From Branchiostoma floridae (Eukaryota > Chordata > Leptocardii > Amphioxiformes > Branchiostomatidae): a stretch of 64,000 bases of DNA. Numbering within the stretch: the stretch's first letter is position 1; each line of letters starts with the position of its first letter. Positions 54,402 through 64,000 of the stretch are shown here, piece after piece. The translations under genes were made by a program, and so were the position numbers. The DNA lies in NCBI RefSeq assembly GCF_000003815.2, contig NC_049982.1, positions 9,304,717-9,368,716 on the forward strand. The letters are read 5' to 3'. The notes beneath the pieces are model-generated. The model searched no databases. It worked only from the letters and a program-made list of their open reading frames with translations, and was not told where the DNA came from.

Positions 54402-57275
54402 CCTCCACCTGTCCGTGCCCAGCGGACTAGTCCGTCCCTCCGTTTAGGTCCTGATCTCGGTTCGGCAGGTAAAAACGCGTGATCGTCCGGGGAAACATTT
54501 TCGGTATCGCACCTGTCCGCAGGGTCGGTGGGGGGTTACACACCTGTGGAGCGGCTACACCGGCGCACCTGCCGCCATTCCTCCCACCTGTTGCTTCACC
54601 TGGATAGCGGGCCAGTCCTGCTCCACCTGCTGATTAAGTGAAAAGATGGCTGTCCGGTTCAGGAGGTCTGCCGCGGTCCAGGGAAAACGCTATCCACGCC
54701 GCCTGTCCAGTGTGTCGGTTCCCCGACCCGCTGTGTGCCCGCCGTATTTACCGAAAGCTCGGACCACGGTTCCCTCTCTGGCCCCGGCCCCGTCCCACCG
54801 TTTGTTCACCCTTCATCGTCTAGGTAATTATCTGACAAAGAACATTTATTCCCATTTGTCCCATTTGTCAGGTAAATGTTGCGTGGCGCAAACTCTCAAC
54901 TCGGTGATTGATGGGAACACGTGTCAACACCGCCCGGATTGTTGTGCTCACAGGCAGGTTGTTTGAAAACCGCTGGCAAACGCACCAAATCAAAACACCG
55001 TTCATTTCACACTAGTCCTTCAATCGGTTAAATAAATAAATGAGAAAAACGTAGTCATAGTATCTTTCAGAGAAATAAGAGAGGGTCAAAATAAATTGTA
55101 TCGACTTGATCTAAGTCACAGTAATGTACGATGCGGTTTTCTAAACCGAGCACACCTGTTTCGTGGGCCTTGTTGACAGAAAGGTTCGTTTGCTCCAGTT
55201 TGTTCAGTGCGAAGGCCGCTCACACAGAAATGTGTTGTGATTACAAGATAATGCCAAACTGCAGCAATTCAACTCATAAACACAGCAATACTATATCATC
55301 TTTCATTCATTTATTTTTTTTGTAATTTTTGACACACATTATTCACATGTGACAAGTAAAGTTAAGAAATTGCGTTCGCTTGGTCCGAAGAATGAACGCA
55401 TAATCTCAATGTGTATATCTTTATATCTTTATCTCTGATTTTACCAACCTAATTAGCAGATAACGTAAGATCCCTTTGTTAGCGCCATGCTCTATAAGTG
55501 GTTGCCCCTGACGCTCCAAATTTTCTTAAAACTACAACTTGGCAAGTCGATGAGATGGGTAGGGGGGGGATATGATGTTACCCATAGAAAGCAAGGTCAA
55601 GGTGAAGATGGGAAAGTTTTTGTCCTGTAATCTCTACCAGGCAAGTGCTTCACAATACTATATTAATGCTGTTGACTGGAGGATTTAGCAGGCGTGTCCT
55701 TGACCATGAAAACCGCACAACAGTTTGCCACCCCGCTAAGAGAGTGTTTGTCACCATACAGGCACGTTTAGTTGTCCGCGGCTCTCCGTGTTGCAGTGAG
55801 CTGGGAATGTTAAGACCAAAGTTATGGTTTGTTCAGGTTTAGTTAAGACAACAGACAGTGAGTAAGGAGGCAGTTTCTCCGTGTGTGTTAATTTTTGCAG
55901 TTTGTTGAGCGTGTGTGTGGATGGAAAATCGGCAATAGTTATGACATCACCACATGGTTTGAAGAATAAAACACACTCGGGATGTAGACAACAATTCCTA
56001 AGTCAAACATCTGCATAGCTTTAAAGCACATGGCGTTGATTAATATACCATGGTGAAAAATGACTTGCCATCCAGAAGCAAATTAAAATTTGAGGCTCAA
56101 AGTTCATTGGATTGTTCGCGTCGCCTATGTGAGAGCCGCCTGTGTCTTTTTGATATAGCATTGCCATGTACTGCTGACTGTCGCCAGGGAATGGGGTTTA
56201 TTTTGCTTGGACTAAAAAAACGTTAATCTGGTTACTGGTTAAAGGGTTTTACGTGTAACAAAATCCCTGATACATGGTCCCCGATTACGTACCTTACTTG
56301 GTTTCGAATCAAAATCATTTCTATTCACCACGCATCATGAATTTGTTTCCATATGCAATACCTAAAAATTGTTTTGAGCTCGACATAGTAAGTCCAACGT
56401 AGTCCTCAAATAAATTTTTGGTGTCGTTAATCATTTTCTAATCATTCAGGTATTCCCACTTGGAAATAAAGTGGTGTAAATGACGATGACCCTGTGTAGA
56501 CGTTCTAGGCGCGGCCTAGATTTGCCATCTTATATTTGCGATATTCAGCATGGTCCAGTCTCTCAGGGCCACACATTGTACTATTTGGCCATGTAAGAAC
56601 ACACTAGCGATGAAAAACAGTTATAATCAGTAACACCAAAAAGAGCAAGGCACTCAGAAGACGTGAACCGGAGGCTACGAATTATTCGACAACGGTTAGG
56701 AAGTAAACAACTACACAGTTTTCCCATTACTTCATCAGCTAGAAGTTTGGGGAGACCTGCCCCCGATCTGCAGCATTGTGTGGAACACAGAGTCCCTTCT
56801 GTTTGTGAATATAGGTCAGTTAGAGAGAAGCATCCCAACCGCCGACTCTGAACAAACTCCGTAAGTACATTCTCCCCCTGGTGCAACCCGATCCCGAATT
56901 TACCCGACCGGTATTCACGCTGGACTGGCGGGAAGAAAACCGTAGATTCCGCCGCCTTAGTTACCATGGCGACGGTTTGGGAAGGGATTACAGCTAATGA
57001 GATTATCCCCGCTTACAGAGGTGTTAGGGAACGTTACTAAATAGAATAGCCTGATTAGTTTTGCAACTTGAGACGCCAGAACAAAGGCAAGGTGTGAGTT
57101 CTTCCCGAAGTTGCGATTTAATAAGTTTGTACATGATTGGGTATTATTAATATTGTTAGTGTGTTGTATAAATCCTAAGTCTGGGAATGGTCATGAATGC
57201 ATATAGCCCTATGGGCTATGAATATACAATAGAGGTATTCAATGGTTTTCCGGTATTTAATGTTGGAAGCTGGGT

Positions 57276-57279
<4 letters not shown>

Positions 57280-57322
<43 letters not shown>
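57280..57322. repeat. (GA)n microsatellite
   Basis: Twenty-one uninterrupted GA units between tetraspanins A and B. Confidence 0.97.
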
Positions 57323-57323
<1 letters not shown>

Positions 57324-57758
57324 CTCGGAGAGACTTAGTCTGACAACTTCTCAGTGTCACTCAACGTCATGGATACACCGTTATGTAGCTTTTTGAAATA
57401 TCAATGCTTCCTTTTTTTGAGACCTCGTCAAAATAATCATTTTGTTGGGTGATCCGAGTTTCCCCCCAAATCGAAGAAATGTATGTGATTTTCTTACAAA
57501 CCGTTTCAATAATAACAGCCACCAGATGCAAAATCATCTACTGCGCTGCAGCGTCTCCTGGCGACCCATTGACGTAGGCCATATTGGCGGTTCCATGTAC
57601 CCATGTACTGTAGTTGGAAATTTGTGGTTTTTGAATAGTCAATCAGAACCGGTAACAGTTCCTCGTTCACATTACTTTGATTCTTTCCAAGCCCCATGCT
57701 TATTCTGCACATAATATACGTAGAGAATTCAGACAAACCAAGGAGTTTATCTTTCATG

Positions 57759-57960
57759 TTCAAGTCAAGTCAAAGTTTATTGCACAACGATTGTATCAGC
57801 TGGGTACAATTACAATAACACGGATTATCAACAGCAAGCTCATAGATGAAGTATCTAATTGCCTGAAGCAAATATACAAGTCTTGAAATTACAGTATTAT
57901 TACATGCGTTACTTAAGCTTGTTACCCTAGATATACAAAATGTAAATAGTGACTAGTTAA
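57759..57960 (-). mobile_element. LINE-type 3' end with (CTTGA)n tail
   Basis: Read on the minus strand it ends ATCGTTGTGCAATAAACTTT then GACTTGACTTG, close to the GTTGTGCAATAAAGTT ends at 12.73 and 22.37 kb. The 5' limit is approximate. Confidence 0.55.
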
Positions 57961-58300
57961 GAACTTACATGTACTAGGAGCAATTTTACATGCCATACTA
58001 ATGGACACAATTTCATAACTCAGTTGCAAAAATGGCTGTAGTAAAAACGTCATTATTCAATGTTGTTCATCGTTTGAAGATGAGCTTTAAGTTATAATAT
58101 CAATATTTCTTTTAGCTGTAAATCTTACTTTTTAAAGTAATTCGATATATATTAGATACTCTACGTCACAACGTATGTACAATATAAATACTTTGATTGA
58201 TCGTTACATACTGGCATTTTGAGAGATAACGTTTAACCTCAATGGGCTACATCGCTCTTATAAATAAGCGCCCTCTTGCATCTTCCCATAGATTGCACAG

Positions 58301-61300
58301 TTACACCACCACAGCAGGAGGTTTACTGTTGGAGTCGTTGTCGATCGGCTCAGAACCTCTTCTGCCTCTCAGAGCACAGCAGAGCATCAGGGAAAATATC
58401 ATCCCCATCAACTGGAAAAAAGAAAGAATTGTCAAAAACGTTTAGACTGGTTTCCTTGTATCTTGTCCCTAGCGGCTATTCTACTTACTACAATTCCGCG
58501 CGTGATGCTGGCGGGTTATCGACGGAGGCACTCGCATCAAGTCTTGGGTATCAAAACGTTCTCCATGTAATATGTACATAGGACATCAAACAATTACAAC
58601 TGGAAGCTATATTCTTTGCAGCACCGCACGATAACCAATTCCTTGAATACAGCTCATTGACAATTGACACAAGTTTTTACCGGAGATGGCGTAAAAATAC
58701 CATACTATCAAACTCCAAAGCTAGCTATGAAAGTATAAATGATACCAAAGATTTCGCAAGAGTACATTCAGCTTATATCATATAATTTCTTTGCAAATAT
58801 CATCCTACCTTTAGGTACCAACTCTACTTCTAACGTACATGTAGGCATTACTTCCCCAGCCTCACCTGCAGGATGGCGACTCCCAGACCCACACACATGA
58901 TGATGAGCAGCCTGGAGCTGAAGAAAGACACCATCTTACTGCTACAACCCTGCAGAAAAAACGGCGTGTCAGTAAAGCCCGTCTGATACACGGCGATCAT
59001 AGCCTCCCGACTTGGTTGGGACCTAGTCGTGAGCAAGATCATCTGTGGTAGGCAGTTGGTTGTCTGTGCCAGCTGGCTATAATGATTTGAAAATGATTTC
59101 AAAGTGAGTACGTCATATTCTATTCGGTTGCAAACAGTAGATTGTATTGTAGCTGGAATTGGATGGATTCCAAACTAACCACCAAACCCAATGCAACCCT
59201 TGGTTAGGTAGTGGTCGGAAAGTCGTGGAAAGGTCTTGAACGTGTGGCAGGGGCTTTAACCAAAGCCCCGAAACTGGTAAGACAAGCAAAAATAGCTTGT
59301 GAAAAGTGATGAGCAACAAAGGTAAATCCCCCTACCTGTCTGTACATGCCGATCTTCTTGGTGAGCCCCCAGCGGCCGCACCTCCTCTCCTGCCGCACGC
59401 AGCACGAGTCCGGCACGTCCCGAGGGTTGTACGAGCCCCAGAACGACAGATTCCAGTCAGTCATGTCCTCACCCCCGCAGCATCTCAGCTGAAATACAGG
59501 AGCGTATCAGTCAGTCATGTCCTCACCTACAAAAGCATCTCAACTGAAAGACATTGTAATACGTATATATTATACTGTTCATATGTGGTAATCACTCAAA
59601 GTAGCCCACTCAAGATATATTTACTTACAGATATCTGGAGCTGGTCCCAGAGTTTGGTGGTGGTCTCGTATGTGTCCTGGTTGTATCTCGTCTGGACAAT
59701 CAACTGAAACTCCTCACGCACGTAGTCCTCTAACTGGAAATAAAGTACGTAACTTTGAAACATGTTCAGACTACACACTGAATCTTAGACAATTCAGAAA
59801 GACAATGATCATCGATGCAGCTAGGACAGGTTGCAATCGACTGACCTTTGACCTGTGGAGGTACGCCCATGCGCCACCGCCGACCTCTGCTGAGAATATC
59901 AGCACCAGGAACGCGAAAAACTGCGAGGGAAAACACAGTGATTAGTTATACGTTGAGGAAGAATTGGAGGGAACGCACATCAAATCTCAAAGAAGATGAT
60001 TGGGCAAAGCATCACACAGTGCTCAGGAAAAAAGATAAGTTGTTCATTTCTCCTAACTACTAAGACGGAACACTAAGTCAGAAAAAGTACCAAAATACTG
60101 ATATGTACTTTTACAAACTTATATTTTGGTATAAAGGCAGATAAACCTTTCTACCTTGTGTCAGAGACGTAACCATCGAGGAACTAGCATTGAAATACCC
60201 AATGGAGAACTTAGATAAACGCACCACTACAAGCAAACAGATGCTTAAATTAACATAGCTCGTGTATCTCATAGAAACGACTCACGGAAGCCAGGAGCCA
60301 GGGAGACTCCATGATGGCGCCGCAGCAGCCCAGGAAGCCGACCAGCATGACGAGCGCTCCCGCCGCGATCAGCACGTACGTCCCGATGTAGAACGTCTCC
60401 AGGTCCTCCCCCACTCGGACGTACTGCATCGTCTGGACATCTATACGCAGCCAGATCGCAACGCCAAGGATGGCGCACCCGGACAGCTGGAAAATGGAGT
60501 GTACATTATTTTGTAGCCCGCATTAGGTTTTGCGATACAGCATTGGGTTTGAAAAAAAGATGAACATAAAGCGAAGAAGCTTCTCCCGTGTCGGAAAATT
60601 ACATAGCAAAACAATGTCATGACAGATGCCCAGGGGAACTGTAAAGAACAGCAAGAAAACCTCTAACGCTGAGCCCTTTTATGGCCATATGCTCCGATTC
60701 CCCCTTCATAATGCAATGGCAACCTGTCACAAGAGCATTATATGGTATTCGACCAGTTTCTTCAATGCAAAGTTAGCGGTATGACTTTGTCTTGTTCCGT
60801 CGTCAGACCAAGGACTTCTATAATGTTCTTCCTCAGACGAGCCTCAGCTTTAAACATCATCACGCCGCCAGATGGCCATGATCCCGGACCTCCGCCAACC
60901 TGATAACTTTCCATAAACTAAGCTCGCGCTGACTTTTACGACATGGAAGCAAGCAAGACTGATGACCCAGGAGGTTACGCGGATATAATAACTACTGCGC
61001 TGATTTGTGTGGGCTGAATACTGATTCGGGTGACTTCATGAAGCAAGAAAAGAAATAACAGGTTGTAACTTAAGACCTAGTTTTACTGATTGATCAATAC
61101 TCGAATTGCTTTGTCATATTCTATGGAGTAAAAGAGTACACTGGTCAGGTCATTTAATGCATTTACAAATTAGGCATACAAGTTTTATATTTCCGTTATT
61201 CCTTACGATGTAGTTTCCCTCAATTTTGAAAAAAAAATTCACCGGCACTAAAACGATAAGACATTAAAAGGGCGGCCAAATTAATCAAATCATAATCGTG

Positions 61301-63343
61301 ATGAAAGCAAACTCCATACCACAATCAATTAAACGGATGTCGTTTATCAACGAAGACTGGAAACAGAATATTTGACACAGGTACGGCTGAAATAATCTGA
61401 CTGCTTGAAGGTTGATTGAAGCCCCCCTCTCGTGTCCAATAGGGCGGCAATAGCCCGTCAAACGTGATTGTGTATAGATACACACAAGTTGACCTGCGTG
61501 TCAGGGAAACATTCAATAAAGGACACGGGTCACAGACAGCCATTACCACTCGGAATGAAAATACATGCACCATACCAGCCTTACATACATGAGGTAGGAT
61601 TCCTGGCGCCGGGAGGGGATAAAGATAAATCTCGTATTAATGTTTGGTTTATTTACTTTGAGCCCAGGGCTGCCCTATGAGCTGTTTATCAGTGCTGAGA
61701 ATGAATATTTGTGTGGCTCATGCGGTGCAGGGTAAAGTCGATAACGCACGCTATTGTCGGAAAAAAGCCATGACAGTTCTAATGAGAGGGCGTCTTGAAT
61801 TAAGTAGGAAGAGTTCAGTCAGAAGTTAAGTCCACATTTCTTCTTCCTCAATGTTTTTAATACTGAGCGAATTTTTACGAAGACAGTGTAACGTCACTGG
61901 ATAATATGGACTGGCACTCGATAGCGATATGGCTATAGCTTTTTAGGTATTGAAAATGAATGATAGCAAAGAAGCAGTGATATAGATCTATAAAATTGGG
62001 CTTATGATTGATTATTCTCATCGATTACATTTACTGACCAATTGCAGCACTTGCAAGCAATAAAACACGTACCAATATTCTAAGATAAAACCTGTTAGGC
62101 CACCATAAACAGCTGCGCAAAATGACAACGAACCAATTTTGATAATACCCCTAGTTGGAAAAATCGGATTTCTCAGTAGATAGATGCATTGGGAAACCGC
62201 AAACTGTTTTGCAAGATTACGACTTAAAACGTGGTCTTAAAGCGTGTATCGTCGTCTCATGGCAACTGCTCGAAGCATCTGGACACGGGTGGGACAAATA
62301 TAGGTCCTGTCATTTTTCACACATTTGTTGGTGTAAAAACGATTACGCAAAAAAAACATATCCCCGAAAGAACAAGTAGAAGTTAAAGTGGGATTACAGC
62401 GTGCATAAGCATATTCACTTCATGACAGATATGTCCCTATAGAAGTGTTTCTCCTCAGTTTCCTGCCAACTTTGCCGTCCTGGGTACAAACATGACTCCC
62501 CAGCTGGCGTGCTCTAATTAAGTTCTGAGATCCCGGGGCCTGATTTAATCATGCGGCCCGTCTGATCTTGTTATATTGCGGGACGGGGAAATGTAGATTG
62601 TTTCTCATTCATCAGCACAGCTCCGTGGGGGCGGTTCGTACATGGTATCGCTATTTGGAAAAGCCGGGGATAAACCACATGCACCAACGGCTCAGGAACG
62701 AAACACGATTAGGACGATAACGTGAACCATGGGGCTTGCTTTGAGGTTTGATAATGAGATCAGATGATGCAATTGCAACGTGAAGATTGACGTGCGGTGA
62801 AATATATAACGCAATGTGAACATTGCTCTACCATGAGACATATGCTGTACGGACTTTTGTCAGAAATATGATTAATCTCAAACTGACGTTCTGCAGTTTG
62901 TGAATTTTTATCTCGTTAACACCAAAATACCATAAAATGATATAGAAATACGTGCAATCATATGTAATTTTAGAAGGATGGAATTTAAGTGCTTAAAGGG
63001 TCGGATTCATATAACACTTTTAGGAAGGATGCAAACGAGAGCTAAATAGTACGGTGTTCGTTTGTGTCTATCACCAGCGTTATCCAGACATGAAGGGCTC
63101 CCCCGTGTCCTCATAGAATGCTGTCCTAGCCTGTCTCAGTGAGGTTGGGTATTCCCAACAGAAGACCATTGCAACAAGGAAAACGATATATCTGGACATT
63201 GCACTATTCAACATTTCAAAACAGAATCATCAGAGATATACAGTTTTTTCTGATAAGAAAGAAGGAGACAAACTCACCCAGAACATAAAATTGAAGGCGA
63301 ACAGAAGGTACTTCAGGCATGTTGCAGACCCTTCCAACACCAT
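58301..63343 (-). CDS. tetraspanin B (264 aa, seven exons)
   Basis: Minus-strand exons 63343-63278, 60486-60286, 59920-59846, 59733-59629, 59488-59336, 58949-58866 and 58411-58301 (TAA 58303-58301), 795 nt, all phase 0. Exon 1 encodes MVLEGSATCLKYLLFAFNFM and FW. Exon 2 gives TM1/TM2 ending GFLGCCGAIMESP. Exon 3 is TM3 with SAEVGGGAWAYLH. Exon 4 is a helical LEL arm (LEDYVREEFQLI). Exon 5 carries LRCCGGEDMTDWN, VPDSCC and RRCGRWG. Exon 6 begins GCSSK and holds TM4. Exon 7 ends LCCALRGRRG and a polar tail closing PPAVVV. Six LEL cysteines, as in tetraspanin A. The two first exons are alike in length and sequence, which supports a tandem duplication. Family role: scaffold in plasma or endosomal membranes; ligand unknown. 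Donors GTCAGT and acceptors are clear throughout. Confidence 0.94.
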
Positions 63344-64000
63344 TTTCTCTCCGTCGCTGCTCACGAACTAACTCTCGGGAAAAGTCGCCCTTCCGTCACG
63401 AGTCGGTAAACATCGGTAATCTTCGGTCAGCTCCATCTCCCGGTGGCGGCCATCCTGTGTAAGCAGATGTCTGTTGAAATTATCCGTGCTAACAAAACTC
63501 AGCTTTGCTCCGGTATATACCGTTACGAGACGCCGCGAACCGGCCCCACCTCCTGACGTCAAACGTAACAAGGTTTGACACGCTCCATTTTAGTCCATTT
63601 CCCTACGCACGATTTAATCATTTGAAGGCAAATTGAAATGTGCCGTGCCAAAAGAACCATTTCAAACTTCCGCCTGCATTAGACAGCCGCCTAATGGTGG
63701 GCGGTGCGCGGGGAATGGGGCAGCTCGCTCAGCGGGGTGATGAAAATTGTCCACGCGTGAGGCGAATGTACAATTTTCGCTTGTCAATGGGCTGTAGCTC
63801 AATGTCAGGTCTGTGGATGACTGATATTTGTATCCTTGTATGATAATGATACGGGAAGTCGCTATCAGTATATGATTGTTTATCACGAAATGTTGTTTCT
63901 TTAAATACTAAAGAAGGTCAAAAGGTCAACAACTTTTGAAAGAAACATGGCAAGACATGTAGAGCATCGCTTGATAATGCCGCATGGTGAAGCCACAGAT
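63344..64000. other. 5' flank of tetraspanin B
   Basis: The first ~200 bases upstream of the ATG are GC-rich and probably contain the 5'UTR and promoter. No TATA box was recognised. A GC-rich patch lies at 63690-63740. No further gene was seen before the window ends. Confidence 0.45.

Larger units (their letters stand above)
54402..58300. other. spacer between tetraspanins A and B
   Basis: The 5' flank of tetraspanin A and the 3' flank of tetraspanin B, both minus-strand. About 54.4-54.9 kb is GC-rich and probably holds the promoter and 5'UTR of tetraspanin A. The rest is AT-rich, with a (GA)n tract and a LINE tail. No exon was recognised. Confidence 0.5.

Overview
The window reads as a gene-poor to moderately gene-dense stretch of an invertebrate animal genome. 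Genes are split into short GC-rich exons with GT-AG introns, AATAAA signals follow some of them, and the introns and spacers are packed with miniature inverted-repeat transposons (MITEs), LINE 3' tails, minisatellites and two assembly gaps. The gene set (a tandem tetraspanin pair, an MFSD6-type transporter, a membrane-anchored sulfotransferase-fold protein) and the repeat styles suggest a lancelet (Branchiostoma). That is inference from style, not a database match. Nothing bacterial or phage-like was seen.

Layout. (1) 1-5.3 kb, + strand: an MFSD6-like major facilitator gene, interrupted by a 381-base gap. (2) 5.3-7.3 kb: spacer with two tandem repeats. (3) 7.3-11.1 kb, - strand: a five-exon gene for a membrane-anchored P-loop/sulfotransferase-like protein, with a decayed duplication in its first intron and a 1.97 kb PIF/Harbinger-like element 219 bp upstream of its start codon. 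(4) 13.3-17 kb: spacer with a ~260-bp three-copy tandem repeat. (5) 17.1-23.6 kb, + strand: seven-exon tetraspanin C (241 aa). (6) 25.3-25.9 kb: a 681-bp MITE. (7) 26.1-29.9 kb, - strand: a four-exon gene for a 271-aa single-pass membrane protein with an LYGPLY motif; a tRNA-Val(AAC) gene sits in its second intron. (8) 30-35.5 kb: small repeats, then a Helitron-like element whose 1021-aa ORF stops where the HUH nuclease should begin. (9) 38.5-54.4 kb, - strand: seven-exon tetraspanin A (268 aa) with a 12.3 kb first intron that holds a second tRNA-Val(AAC). (10) 58.3-63.3 kb, - strand: seven-exon tetraspanin B (264 aa), head-to-tail with A.

The three tetraspanins share seven coding exons, all with phase-0 junctions, and matching exon functions: N-terminus, TM1/TM2, a 75-bp TM3 exon, LEL part 1, a CCG exon, TM4 and tail. 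A and B are the closer pair (very similar first exons, six LEL cysteines) and look like a tandem duplication. The other host genes show no obvious shared pathway. Exon boundaries were read by eye from splice sites, frame and family resemblance. The closed 476-, 271-, 241-, 268- and 264-residue frames are strong internal support; the family names rest on memory of the families, not on searches.
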